Source: Roseiarcus fermentans (GTDB lineage Bacteria > Pseudomonadota > Alphaproteobacteria > Rhizobiales > Beijerinckiaceae). From it: 64,000 bases of DNA. The stretch covers positions 1 to 64,000 of the forward strand of contig NZ_QNRK01000038.1 in assembly GCF_003315135.1 (NCBI RefSeq), read 5' to 3'. This document shows, one piece after another, positions 9,562 to 18,995 of this stretch (positions are counted from its first letter, which is position 1; every line of letters starts with the position of its first letter). The notes beneath the pieces were generated by a model, which was given only the letters and a program-made list of their open reading frames with translations, was not told the origin of the DNA and searched no databases. A program made the position numbers and the translations under genes.

Positions 9562-10455
9562 ATGCGCCGCGAGGACCTGGTCGACCTCAACGCCTTCGCG
9601 ACCGTGGCGCAGGAACGAAGTTTTACGCGCGCGGCGGCGAAGCTCGGGACGTCGCAGTCGGCGCTGAGCCACACGATCAATCGGCTGGAGGCGCGCGTCG
9701 GCGTTCGCCTGCTGACCCGCACGACCCGCAAGGTCGCCGCGACGGAAGCCGGGGAGCGGATGCTGCGCGCGCTCGGGCCGGCGTTCGACGCCGTCGCCGA
9801 GGCGCTGGGGTCGGCCCGCGAACTGCGCGACAAGCCGGCCGGGACGATCCGCATCACCACCCTGAGGCAGGCGGCGGACGCCGTGCTGTGGCCGGCGCTG
9901 GAACGGCTGCTGCCCGACTACCCCGACATCCGCGTCGAACTGCTCGTCGAGCAGAGTTTCACCGACATCGTCGCGGAGCGCATCGACGCCGGCGTGCGAC
10001 TCGGCGAGTCGATCGCCAAGGACATGGTCGCCGTCCGCATCGGACCGGACCTGCGCATGGCGGTGGTGGGCTCGCCGGCTTATTTCGCGGCGCATCCGGC
10101 GCCGCGAACGCCGCAGGATCTGGCTCAGCATCAGTGCATCAACCTGCGCCTGCCGACCGCCGGCGGTCTCTATGCGTGGGAACTGCAAAGGGGGCGCCGT
10201 GAACTCCACGTTCGCGTCGACGGGCGGCTCGTCTTCAACGACGCCGCGATGATGCTGCGCGCGGCTGCGGCGGGCTTCGGCCTGGTCTGCCTCCCCGACG
10301 ACCACACGGCGGCGATGATCGCCGACGGCAGGCTCGTCAGGGTGCTGGAAGAGTGGTGTCCGCCGTTCGCCGGCTACCACCTCTACTATCCCAGCCGCCG
10401 CCAGCCTTCGGCCGCGTTTTCGCTGCTGGTGGACGCGCTGCGTTACCGGGTTTGA
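9562..10455 (+). CDS. LysR family transcriptional regulator
   Basis: A 297-aa DNA-binding regulator. The winged-helix HTH is clear at residues about 5-62 (DLNAFATVAQERSFTRAAAK, then LGTSQSALSHTINRLEARVG), followed by a periplasmic-binding-protein-like effector domain from about residue 90. A GGAG site precedes the ATG. It is transcribed away from the alcohol dehydrogenase gene, so it probably binds the 124-bp intergenic region and controls that gene, and perhaps the aldo/keto reductase and CMD genes. The effector is unknown; the domain resembles the CrgA/AaeR-like subgroup. Confidence 0.93.
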   Translation: MRREDLVDLNAFATVAQERSFTRAAAKLGTSQSALSHTINRLEARVGVRLLTRTTRKVAATEAGERMLRALGPAFDAVAEALGSARELRDKPAGTIRITTLRQAADAVLWPALERLLPDYPDIRVELLVEQSFTDIVAERIDAGVRLGESIAKDMVAVRIGPDLRMAVVGSPAYFAAHPAPRTPQDLAQHQCINLRLPTAGGLYAWELQRGRRELHVRVDGRLVFNDAAMMLRAAAAGFGLVCLPDDHTAAMIADGRLVRVLEEWCPPFAGYHLYYPSRRQPSAAFSLLVDALRYRV

Positions 10456-10606
10456 GCGCGAGCGCGTCGCCGTCTCTCGGAACGCCACGCGGTTCCCCGT
10501 GTCGATTGTGCCGCCGTGTCCGGCCTGCTAGATCTGGCGTCTCAAAGCGTTTGCCGAACCGACGACCGTAGCCCGACCGAGACGTCTTCGAGGAGACGAT
10601 TCGACC

Positions 10607-12370
10607 ATGCCGGACATCGCCAACCGCCGCAGGTTTCTGCTCTTTCTGATCAAGCCGTCGCACTACGACGACGACGGCTATGTGATCCAGTGGTTCCGGT
10701 CGGCGCTGCCGTCGAACTCGCTGGCGTGCCTCTACGGCATCGCCCGGCCCGCCGTCGAAACCGGCGCACTCGGGCCGGACGTGGACGTCGAGATCTTCCC
10801 GATCGACGAAACCAACACCCGGGTCCGCCCGGGCCGCATCGCGCGGGCGATCGCCGAGGCCGGCGGACGGGGTCTCGTCGGCTTCGTCGGCGTGCAGTCG
10901 AACCAGTTCCCGCGCGTGATGGACCTCGCGAGGCCGCTGCGCGCGGCCGGCGTGCCGGTCTGCATCGGCGGGTTTCACGTCTCGGGCTGCCTCGCCATGC
11001 TGCCCGAGACGCCGCCTTCGCTCAAGGAGGCGCTCGATCTCGGAATTTCCCTGTTCGCCGGCGAGGCCGAAGGCCGCTTCGCCGACGTCCTGCGCGACGC
11101 CGCCTGCGGGACGCTGAAGCCGGTCTACAATCATCTCGACGCCTTGCCGGCCCTCGACGGCGCGACGGTCCCCTATCTGCCGCGGGAAAAGGTCGAGCGG
11201 TCGCTCGGCATGATCTCGAGCTTCGACGCCGGCCGGGGCTGTCCGTTCCTGTGCTCGTTCTGCACCATCATCAACGTGCAGGGGCGCAAGTCGCGCTACC
11301 GCACCGCCGACGACGTCGAGCGGATCGTGCGCGCGAACCACGCCAACGGCGTGCGCTATTTCTTCATCACCGACGACAATCTGGCGCGCAACCGCAACTG
11401 GGAGGCGATCTTCGACCGGTTGATCGTCTTGCGCCGGGAGGGCCTGAACGCGCGCTTCGTGATCCAGGTCGACACGATGTGCCACAAGATCCCGCGCTTC
11501 GTCGACAAGGCCGCGGCGGCGGGGGTCAAGCGGGTGTTCATCGGCCTTGAGAACATCAATCCCGACAGCCTCACCGGCGCGCGAAAGAAGCAGAATCACA
11601 TCGCCGACTACCGCGAGATGCTGCTGGCCTGGCGGAAGGCGCGCTGCGTCACCTACTGCGGGTACATCGTCGGATTCCCGAACGATACGCCGGAGTCGAT
11701 CGTGCGGGACGTCAAGGTCATCCAGCGCGAGCTGCCGCTCGACATCCTTCAGTTCTCCTGCCTCACTCCCCTGCCGGGGAGCGAAGACCACGCCAGAATG
11801 ACGGCGTCCGGGGCCGCGATCGACCCCGACCTCAACAAGTTCGATCTCGAGCACGTCGTCTGCGATCACCCGCGCATGAGCCGCGCGCAGTGGCAGGAGG
11901 CCTACCGTCTCGCGTGGCGCACCTATTACACCGACGAGCACATCAGGACGGTCGTTCGTCGCGCGGCCGCCGGCGGCCCCCGGCCGGACACGGTCGCCTT
12001 CCTGATGGTCGCGTTCTGGGCGGCGAGCACGCTCTACAACATCTATCCGCTCGAGGCCGGGCTGCTGCGCCGGAAATATCGCAGGGACCGCCGGCCCGAC
12101 CTCGGGCTCGAACATCCGCTGGTGTTCTATCCGCGCGAGGCCGTGCGGTTCGCGGCCAATCACGCCAGGATCGCGATCAAGTTCGCGAGAGTCTGGTGGT
12201 TCCTGCGCGGCGCGCTCGCCGATCCGAACGCCAAGACCTACACGGACGAGGCGCTTTGCCCGTCCGGACCCGTCGACGGACGGGAACTCCATCGCCTTTC
12301 CGAGTCCGCCCGCGCCGCCGCCGCGATGGGGAAACGGCGGAGCCGGTCCGGCGCCCAAGCCGCCGGGTAG
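10607..12370 (+). CDS. cobalamin-binding-type radical SAM protein
   Basis: A 587-aa radical SAM protein. The iron-sulfur cluster motif CxxxCxxC is at Cys212, Cys216 and Cys219 (GCPFLCSFC). An N-terminal Rossmann-like domain (about residues 60-145, with RGLVGFVGVQSNQFPRVMDL and VPVCIGGFHVSG) resembles the B12-binding domain found before many class B radical SAM methyltransferases. After the TIM-barrel, residues from about 420 form a long C-terminal region with helical and partly hydrophobic segments (ALNIYPLEAG-type region), of unknown function. It starts 12 nt after a GAGGAG site. Neighbours give no pathway. A methyl transfer or ring rearrangement on a lipid, cofactor or small molecule is possible, but the substrate cannot be inferred. 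Confidence 0.85.
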   Translation: MPDIANRRRFLLFLIKPSHYDDDGYVIQWFRSALPSNSLACLYGIARPAVETGALGPDVDVEIFPIDETNTRVRPGRIARAIAEAGGRGLVGFVGVQSNQFPRVMDLARPLRAAGVPVCIGGFHVSGCLAMLPETPPSLKEALDLGISLFAGEAEGRFADVLRDAACGTLKPVYNHLDALPALDGATVPYLPREKVERSLGMISSFDAGRGCPFLCSFCTIINVQGRKSRYRTADDVERIVRANHANGVRYFFITDDNLARNRNWEAIFDRLIVLRREGLNARFVIQVDTMCHKIPRFVDKAAAAGVKRVFIGLENINPDSLTGARKKQNHIADYREMLLAWRKARCVTYCGYIVGFPNDTPESIVRDVKVIQRELPLDILQFSCLTPLPGSEDHARMTASGAAIDPDLNKFDLEHVVCDHPRMSRAQWQEAYRLAWRTYYTDEHIRTVVRRAAAGGPRPDTVAFLMVAFWAASTLYNIYPLEAGLLRRKYRRDRRPDLGLEHPLVFYPREAVRFAANHARIAIKFARVWWFLRGALADPNAKTYTDEALCPSGPVDGRELHRLSESARAAAAMGKRRSRSGAQAAG

Positions 12371-12494
12371 GCCGCCGCACGCACGCGCGGCGCAAGCCCT
12401 TGCGCTCCTTCGCCGGCGCCCCCGGCGGTCAGCCGCCGACCCATCGAATCACGCAGCGCCGGTCCGCCCCGTCGGCCGCCGCCGCAAGCCTAAG

Positions 12495-12570
12495 TCGGTT
12501 CGTTATTAAAAGTAAATTTATCGATTGCGCTGTTTTCAACACCGAGATGATATGGTTAACTATTGAGGCG
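12495..12570 (+). promoter_or_regulatory. AT-rich probable promoter region of the giant repeat protein
   Basis: A sharply AT-rich segment (attaaaagtaaatttatcg and following) stands out from the surrounding G+C-rich DNA and ends about 30 bp before the start codon. No exact -35/-10 pair is claimed. Just upstream, GCGCAAGCCCTTGCGC (12390-12405) could form a small hairpin after the radical SAM gene. Confidence 0.35.
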
Positions 12571-12596
12571 TCGCCGTCAGGGTCAGGAGATTGACG

Positions 12597-15500
12597 ATGG
12601 CGGGTCTTCCTTCCGGCGCCGTCTACCTTGGCGGCGCCGGCGCGGTCAGCTTTTCCTACGACGTGGTCGACCAGACGGGATTCGTTTACGCGGTCCGCCA
12701 GCCCGCCGACGCGGTCACGCCGGTCATCGAAGTCGCCTGGCTCCAGATTCAACCGGCGGCGACCGTCACTTATCTGACGACGTGGGACAGTCTCGGATGG
12801 ATCGAAGTCGAGTGCGGCGGGGCGCTGCTGCTCTATAGTTCGGACGGTTCGGAGGCGGGCACGCAGTTGCTGGCTCGCCTGTCCGGCTCGCCGCAGTCGA
12901 ATTCGGCATGGATCCTCGGATCGCTCGGCGGGCGCCTGCTGCTGGCGGCCGAGACGGACGACACGCTCGAAATCTTCGGCGCCGACACCACGGGATCGGC
13001 AACGCTTATCCTGGAGCAGGCCTGGGATCCGTCTTCGAGCGCGAGCGCAACCGTCGCGACGTTCGGCGACGTGGGCGGCCGCGTCGTCTTCGCCATCACG
13101 AGCGCCGACACGGTGTCGGTCTATGGCTCCGACGGAACCGCATCCGGGACGGAGACGCTGACCCAGCTCTCCTGGACATCGACCTCGACCGTCGGAGGGG
13201 TTGCGCGATCCTTCGGCTGGATCGACGGACACATGCTGTTCTGGGTCGGCGACGGCGACACGCTCGGGGTCTACGGCTCCGACGGCTCGGCCGCAGGCAC
13301 GCAGAGGCTAGCCCAGTTCCCGGGACAGACGACCATCGTCACGCTGGCGACGCTCGGCCAGGCCGCGATTTTCGTCGCGAACGTCCCCGGGGGCGGCGCG
13401 CTGGTCTACAGCACCGACGGCGCCGGTTCTGGAACCCGCCTGCTGGAGACGCTCGCCTCCGGGGCCGTCGTGACGAGTCTCGGCGCGGTCGGGCAGAGAG
13501 CGCTTTTCCTCGCCTCCGACCCGCGCGGCGGCGCCTGGATCTACGGAACGGACGGAACGCTCGCCGGCACGGCTTCGCTCGAACTGTTCTCCGGCGGCGC
13601 GACGGCGAATTGTGTCGGCCTCGTCGGAGGCCGCATGGTTCTCCTCGCCGACACGGCGAGCGGCGCCGTTCTTTACGGCGTCGACGGGACCGCCGCCGGC
13701 AGCCAGATTCTCGGGACCTTCGCCATCGGCGCGACCGTCTCGACCCTGGGAACCCCGCAAGCCGGCGCCGTTCTGCTCGAGGCGCGCAGCGGAGGCGATA
13801 CCGTGGTCTACGGGACCGACGGGACATCCGCCGGCACACGCCTGCTCATCGACGCCGGGAGCGGGTCGGTGCAGGTGATCTTCTCCGGTTCGGGTCGAGA
13901 CCCCTGGCTTTTCACGGTGACGACGGGCGCGCTGGTCACCCTCTACGCGACCGATGGGACGACGGCCGCGACGGTTGCGACCTACAGTCCGGGAAGCTCG
14001 GTCACGGTCGTGTCCGACAGCGGCAAGGACGACGTCGGCGTCACGCCGGCCGGCGCCGCGACCCGGCGGTTCTGGGTCAACGAGGCGACCGGCGCCGTCT
14101 CCGCGGCGGGAGACGAGTACCTCTGGACGGGTCCGATCTCGGGCGGCTGGAGTGCGGCGTCGGATTGGACCAACGAGACGGCGAGCGCAAATCCTGCGCC
14201 GACGGCGCCGGGAGCGAACGACTCGGTCACGATCGGGACCTCCTCGGACGCGGCGACGCAGGCGGTCGCCGGGACGGGCGCAGCCGCCTATCTGACGATC
14301 GCCGGGCCGACGGCGCTCGAGGGGCTGTTCGTCGCGGGCGCCCTGAGCGCGACGGCGGCGCTGACGGTCGGCTCGGGCGATGCTCTGACGGTGTCGGGCG
14401 CTGCGACCCTGGCCGCCACCGGCGACGCGCTGACGGTCGACGGTTCGCTGACGGCCGCCTCGATGGTCATGAACGGCGGCGTCTACACGGTCGAGACCGG
14501 CGGAACGCTGTCGGTCTCCGCAAACGTCACGACCACCGAGGCCAACGCCTGGTCCACGATCGCGGTGTCGGGCGGCCGTTTCACGGTGGGCGGAACGCTC
14601 TATTCCGACGGAGCGACCGCCGATTCGTCGTTGTCGGCGACCGCCGACGCGGAGGTCCGACTCGGCGGCCTGTGCTACGGCCAGACGTCCGCAGGAACGG
14701 ATTCGCCGCTCCTGACGGGGGTGGGCCTGGCGACGGACGCGACCTCGTCGATCGAGATCGGCTCGGCGGGCGGCGCGGCGGCGGGCGCGATCACGATCGA
14801 CAGCGGCGTGACGGTGGACGAGTTCGGGACCTTCGCCGCGGCGAACGTGATCGACAACGGGGTGATCGCGGTCACGCCCGACCGCACGTTGACGCTGTCG
14901 GGAACGGGCGCCGGCGGTCTGGCCGGGAACGGCGAGGTCGCGATCGTGGCGGGTTCGACGCTGATCGTGACCGGCTTTCCGAATTCGTCGGCGGCCGTGA
15001 CGATCGCCTTCGACGGCGACGGCGGGGCGTTGTCGCTCGCGCCGAGCGACCTCGTCAGGGGCGCGTTCTCGCCGCGGATCATCGGGTTCGACGGCGGCGA
15101 CTCCATCGTATTCCAGGGCGTCGTCACCGCAGCCGCCTACGCGTCGGGCGTCCTGACCCTGCTCGACGGCGCCTCGACGGTCGCTCAGCTCGCGCTGTCG
15201 GCGCCGCTTTCCACGCAGTTCTCGACCGTCGAATTACCCAGCGGAGCCACGCAGATCAACCTGCGCAGCGGCGGCGACACCACGACCGGTCCAGCCGGAA
15301 CGGCGGGCGCGGACGCATATCTCTGGACGGGTCCGGCCTCCGGCAGCTGGGACGCAGCGTCCAACTGGACCGACGAGACGGCGAACCAAAATCCTGCGCC
15401 GGCGGCGCCGGGAGCGAACGACGCGGTCACGATCGCGGCTTCGGGCGCGGCGACGCAGGCGGTCACCGGGACAGGCGCCGCGGCCTGTCTGACGATCGCC

Positions 15501-18500
15501 GGCCCGACCGCGCTCGAGGGGCGGTTCGTCGCGGGGACCTTGACCGCGACGGCGGCGCTGACGGTCGGCTCGGGCGATGTCGTGACGGTGTCGGGCGCCG
15601 CGACCCTGGCCGCCACCGGCGACGCGCTGTCGGTCGAAGGTTCGCTGACGGCCGCCTCGATGGTCATGAATGGCGGCGCCTACACGGTCGAGTCGGGCGG
15701 AACGCTGTCGGTCTCCGGAAACGTCACCACCACCGAGGCCAACGCCTGGTCCACGATCGCAGTGTCGGGCGGCCGTTTCACGGTTCTGGGAACGCTCTAT
15801 TCCGACGCAGCGGCCAGCGGTTCGTCGCTGTCGGCGAGCGCCAACGGGGTGATCCGGCTCGGAGGCCTGATCCACGGGCAGACGTCCGACGGAACGGGAT
15901 CGCCGCTCCTGACCGGAGTGGGCCTGGCGGCGGACGCGACCTCGTCGATCGAGATCGGCTCGGCAGGCGGCGCGGCGCGGGGCGCGATCACCATCGACAG
16001 CGGCGTGACGGTGGACGAATTCGGGACCTTCGCAGCGGCGAACGTGATCGCCAACGGCGTCATCGCGGTCACGCCCGGACAGACCCTGACGCTGTCGGGA
16101 ACGAGCGCCGGCGGTCTCGCCGGGAACGGCGTGGTCGCGATCGGGGCGGGTTCGACGCTGATCGTGACGGGCTTTCCGAATTCGTCGGCGGCCGTGACGA
16201 TCGCCTTCGACGGCGAGGGCGGAACGCTTTCGATCGAGCCCGGCGACTTCGCCGGGGGAGCGTTCTCGCCCCGGATCACCGGCTTCGACGGCAGCGATTG
16301 CATCGTAGTCCAGGGCGTCGTCACCTCGGCCGCCTACGCGTCGGGCGTGCTGACCCTGCTCGACGGCGGCTCGGCGGTCGCCCAACTCACGCTGCCCGGC
16401 GGCTTCGCGCCGAACGGGTTCGCCGTCACGGCCGACGACGACGGGACCAGTCGAATCACGCTCGCCCGGAATACCGCGCCACCGCTGACGGTCACCTTCG
16501 CCGGCCTCTCGTTCGACGGCGGCGGGCTCTCCGGCGGCCAGCCGACGACCGGCGACCCCGTCATCTTCCGGGGAACCGTCGCCGGCGCGCAGCCGCTCGC
16601 GCGCGTCGAAGTCTACGACGGCGCGCAGGATCTCGGCGCGGCGACGGTGACCGGCGGCGCCTGGTCCCTCACCGCGACTCTCGACGCCGGGCCGCACGCC
16701 GGTTTCACGGCGATCGCCGTCGATCTGGCGGGAAATTCCGCGGCCGCCTCTTTCACCCAGGCGGTCGACGTCGCTCCCTTGCCCGTCGACGTCTCGCAGA
16801 CGACGCCGTACACGCTGAGCGCCTCGCAAGCCGACTTCATCTTCGGGCCGTCCACGAACATCGCCGTGTCGTCGTCGGGTTCGATCGCTGCGGTATCCGG
16901 CGCCCTGGGCGTTGTCGCGGGCTGGAACGTGACCAACGAAGGGTTCCTTTCGGCGGCCGGCGGGCCCTATCCGCCGGCCGGCGTGATGTTCGACTCAGAC
17001 GCCAGCGTCACGAACGCCAAGGGCGCCACGATCACGGGCGGCTCGTTCGGAGTCGACATTTTCGGCGCGGGGTCGGTCGTCAATTCGGGCGCGATCTCCG
17101 GTCCGACCGCGATCGGCGCCGCCGGAGGCGAGGGCGTGTCGATGTCCCTCGGCGGCTCGGTCACGAACAATTCCGGCGCGATCATCTCCGGCGCGCGCAT
17201 CGGCGTCGCCATCAGCGGCGCCGCCGCCTCGGTCACCAACGCAGGCAGCATCGGCGGCGGGCTGGCCTCGATCGTCTTCAGCGGCGCGTTCGCCGACACG
17301 CTGAGCATCGCGCCCGGTTCGACCCTCTCCGGCGATGTCGTCGTTGCGGGCGGCGCGTCCCTGACCGTCACGGGCCTCGCAGCGGGCGCCTTCGTGATCG
17401 CGAACGGCGCCTCGATCGCGTTTGCGACGCCGGACGGTTTCGGTCCCGGCGATGCGGTCGACTTCCAGGGCGTTCCCTACGCGTCCGGCGACGTCGTCGT
17501 CGTCGCGGGCGTCGGGGCGAACCAGACGGTCGAGGTCGTCTCGGCCGCAGGGGTCGAGGCGGCGGCGTTCGCCGCGCAGGGGAATGAGGCGGCAGCCCAT
17601 TTCGTCGTCGGCCCGGACGGGAGCGGCGGCCTCGACGTCGTCCGGGCGGCGACCATCGCCGACTTCCTCGCCGGTCAGTCGAGGCTGGACGCCATCGCCG
17701 GGGGCTTCGCCGTCTCCGACGCCGCGGCGACCCTCGCGGCCTATCTGACGGCGAGCGTCCCGGCCGGCCCCTCGGCCCTGGCGCTGGACGCGGCCCGCAT
17801 CACGGCGATCACGGCCTCCGACGGCAAGCCGGTGACGGTCGGCGGCGGCGTGTTCGCGGCCGATCAGGCGGCGCTCGACAAAATCGGCGGCGGGTTCTCG
17901 CTCTCCGGCCAGGCGAGCGTGCTGAACGGCTTGCTCGCCGGGCTCGAGGCCGACCAAAGCCGCATCAACGCGGTCGCGGCCAGGAACCCCCAGGGCCAGA
18001 TCGTCGGGCTCACGGCGACGATCGCGCAATTCGCGGCCGACGCGCAGATCCTGAACAAGTCGACGGGCGGCTTCGCGATCTCCGACGCCGCGGCGACGAT
18101 CGCGGCCTATCTGACGGCGAGCGTCCCGGCCGGCCCCTCGGCGCTGGCGCTGGACGCGGCCGCCGTCGCGGCGATCACAGCTGCCGACGGCAATCCGGTG
18201 ACGGTCGGCGGCGGCGTGTTCGCGGCCGACCAGGCGGCGCTCGACAAAATCGTCGGCGGGTTCTCGCTCTCCGGCCAGGCGAGCGTGCTGAACGGCTTGC
18301 TCGCCGGGCTCGAGGCCGACCAGAGCCGCATCAACGCGGTCGCGGCCAGGAATCCCCAGGGCCAGATCGTCGGGCTCACCGCGACGATGGCGCAGTTCGG
18401 GGCCGACGAACCGATCCTGAACAAGTCGACGGGCGGGTTCGGCGTCACCGACACGGCGGCGACCATCGCGGCCTATCTGACCGCGAGCGTCCCGGCCGGC

Positions 18501-18995
18501 CCCTCGGCGCTGGCGCTGGACGCGGCCGCGATCGGGGCGATCACGGCTTCCGACGGCAGTCCGGTGACGGTCGGCGGCGGCGTGTTCGCGGCCGATCGGG
18601 CGGCGCTCGACAAAATCGGCGGCGGGTTCTCGCTCTCCGGCCAGGCGGGCGTGCTGAACGGCTTGCTCGCCGGGCTCGAGGCCGACCAGAGCCGCATCAA
18701 CGCGGTCGCGGCCAGGAATCCCCAGGGCCAGATCGTCGGGCTCACCGCGACGATGGCGGAGTTCGGGGTCGACGAACCGATCCTGAACAAGTCGACCGGC
18801 GGGTTCGGCGTCACCGACACGGCGGCGAACGTGGCGGCCGGCCTCGACCTGCTCCAGGCCGATGTCGCCGCCATCGTCTCGATCACGCTCACCGACACGA
18901 CCAGGCCGACGCTCACCCTGACGGCGGCGCAGGCCGCCGCCGATCACGCGGTCCTCGCCAGGATCGCGACCCCGTATACGCTGACTCTGGTGTAA
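12597..18995 (+). CDS. giant repetitive, probably secreted protein (ELWxxDGT-like, large duplicated module and 122-aa repeats)
   Basis: A 2132-residue, Ala/Gly/Thr/Ser-rich, nearly Cys-free protein with no N-terminal signal peptide. The ATG at 12597 has AGGAG 7 nt upstream. Domains in order: about nine repeats of the form vYgtDGtaaGTxlL (residues about 75-460), resembling ELWxxDGT repeats; two 400-residue-period modules beginning YLWTGP (about residues 508 and 908) that look like parallel beta-helix, autotransporter-passenger material; an Ig-like segment (about 1300-1395); more beta-helix-like Ser/Gly/Asn repeats; then three 122-residue repeats (about 1700-2080) and a hydrophobic C-terminus ending TPYTLTLV. 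No beta-barrel is visible, so type V secretion is unlikely; a type I (C-terminal signal) route is a guess. No T1SS genes are in the window. A surface or adhesin role is inferred only from architecture. Confidence 0.85.
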   Translation: MAGLPSGAVYLGGAGAVSFSYDVVDQTGFVYAVRQPADAVTPVIEVAWLQIQPAATVTYLTTWDSLGWIEVECGGALLLYSSDGSEAGTQLLARLSGSPQSNSAWILGSLGGRLLLAAETDDTLEIFGADTTGSATLILEQAWDPSSSASATVATFGDVGGRVVFAITSADTVSVYGSDGTASGTETLTQLSWTSTSTVGGVARSFGWIDGHMLFWVGDGDTLGVYGSDGSAAGTQRLAQFPGQTTIVTLATLGQAAIFVANVPGGGALVYSTDGAGSGTRLLETLASGAVVTSLGAVGQRALFLASDPRGGAWIYGTDGTLAGTASLELFSGGATANCVGLVGGRMVLLADTASGAVLYGVDGTAAGSQILGTFAIGATVSTLGTPQAGAVLLEARSGGDTVVYGTDGTSAGTRLLIDAGSGSVQVIFSGSGRDPWLFTVTTGALVTLYATDGTTAATVATYSPGSSVTVVSDSGKDDVGVTPAGAATRRFWVNEATGAVSAAGDEYLWTGPISGGWSAASDWTNETASANPAPTAPGANDSVTIGTSSDAATQAVAGTGAAAYLTIAGPTALEGLFVAGALSATAALTVGSGDALTVSGAATLAATGDALTVDGSLTAASMVMNGGVYTVETGGTLSVSANVTTTEANAWSTIAVSGGRFTVGGTLYSDGATADSSLSATADAEVRLGGLCYGQTSAGTDSPLLTGVGLATDATSSIEIGSAGGAAAGAITIDSGVTVDEFGTFAAANVIDNGVIAVTPDRTLTLSGTGAGGLAGNGEVAIVAGSTLIVTGFPNSSAAVTIAFDGDGGALSLAPSDLVRGAFSPRIIGFDGGDSIVFQGVVTAAAYASGVLTLLDGASTVAQLALSAPLSTQFSTVELPSGATQINLRSGGDTTTGPAGTAGADAYLWTGPASGSWDAASNWTDETANQNPAPAAPGANDAVTIAASGAATQAVTGTGAAACLTIAGPTALEGRFVAGTLTATAALTVGSGDVVTVSGAATLAATGDALSVEGSLTAASMVMNGGAYTVESGGTLSVSGNVTTTEANAWSTIAVSGGRFTVLGTLYSDAAASGSSLSASANGVIRLGGLIHGQTSDGTGSPLLTGVGLAADATSSIEIGSAGGAARGAITIDSGVTVDEFGTFAAANVIANGVIAVTPGQTLTLSGTSAGGLAGNGVVAIGAGSTLIVTGFPNSSAAVTIAFDGEGGTLSIEPGDFAGGAFSPRITGFDGSDCIVVQGVVTSAAYASGVLTLLDGGSAVAQLTLPGGFAPNGFAVTADDDGTSRITLARNTAPPLTVTFAGLSFDGGGLSGGQPTTGDPVIFRGTVAGAQPLARVEVYDGAQDLGAATVTGGAWSLTATLDAGPHAGFTAIAVDLAGNSAAASFTQAVDVAPLPVDVSQTTPYTLSASQADFIFGPSTNIAVSSSGSIAAVSGALGVVAGWNVTNEGFLSAAGGPYPPAGVMFDSDASVTNAKGATITGGSFGVDIFGAGSVVNSGAISGPTAIGAAGGEGVSMSLGGSVTNNSGAIISGARIGVAISGAAASVTNAGSIGGGLASIVFSGAFADTLSIAPGSTLSGDVVVAGGASLTVTGLAAGAFVIANGASIAFATPDGFGPGDAVDFQGVPYASGDVVVVAGVGANQTVEVVSAAGVEAAAFAAQGNEAAAHFVVGPDGSGGLDVVRAATIADFLAGQSRLDAIAGGFAVSDAAATLAAYLTASVPAGPSALALDAARITAITASDGKPVTVGGGVFAADQAALDKIGGGFSLSGQASVLNGLLAGLEADQSRINAVAARNPQGQIVGLTATIAQFAADAQILNKSTGGFAISDAAATIAAYLTASVPAGPSALALDAAAVAAITAADGNPVTVGGGVFAADQAALDKIVGGFSLSGQASVLNGLLAGLEADQSRINAVAARNPQGQIVGLTATMAQFGADEPILNKSTGGFGVTDTAATIAAYLTASVPAGPSALALDAAAIGAITASDGSPVTVGGGVFAADRAALDKIGGGFSLSGQAGVLNGLLAGLEADQSRINAVAARNPQGQIVGLTATMAEFGVDEPILNKSTGGFGVTDTAANVAAGLDLLQADVAAIVSITLTDTTRPTLTLTAAQAAADHAVLARIATPYTLTLV
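14121..16400 (+). repeat. two-copy 1200-bp-period tandem duplication inside the giant gene
   Basis: The unit starting ctctggacggg at 14121 recurs at 15321, exactly 1200 bp (400 codons) later. Long stretches are nearly identical at DNA level, for example around 14731-14840 and 15925-16040. Similarity fades near 15200 and 16400. The in-frame period and high identity indicate a recent duplication, or homogenisation by recombination. Confidence 0.85.
17695..18835 (+). repeat. three tandem 366-bp repeats at the 3' end of the giant gene
   Basis: The segment ctatctgacggcgagcgtcc lies at 17741, recurs at 18107 and, with one base changed (ctatctgaccg), at 18473, giving an exact 366-bp (122-codon) period. 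Each unit encodes GVFAADQAALDKI or a variant, then GLEADQSRINAVAARNPQGQ. A fourth unit starts near 18793 but diverges after about 15 codons. Copies differ by few substitutions. Confidence 0.88.

Noticed and set aside
12908-17587. 1559-codon plus-strand frame inside the giant repeat gene
   Set aside because: It is Arg/Gly/Asp-rich shadow sequence in another frame of a strongly GC3-biased gene; the 12597 frame has repeat structure and a good ribosome site.
17695-18835. 366-bp direct repeats as a non-coding satellite
   Set aside because: The period is a multiple of three, the reading frame is kept through all copies, and substitutions are largely conservative within a larger coding gene.
16995-18947. 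650-codon minus-strand frame opposite the 366-bp repeats
   Set aside because: An antisense shadow that is open only because the tandem repeats lack the relevant triplets; composition is unlike real proteins here.
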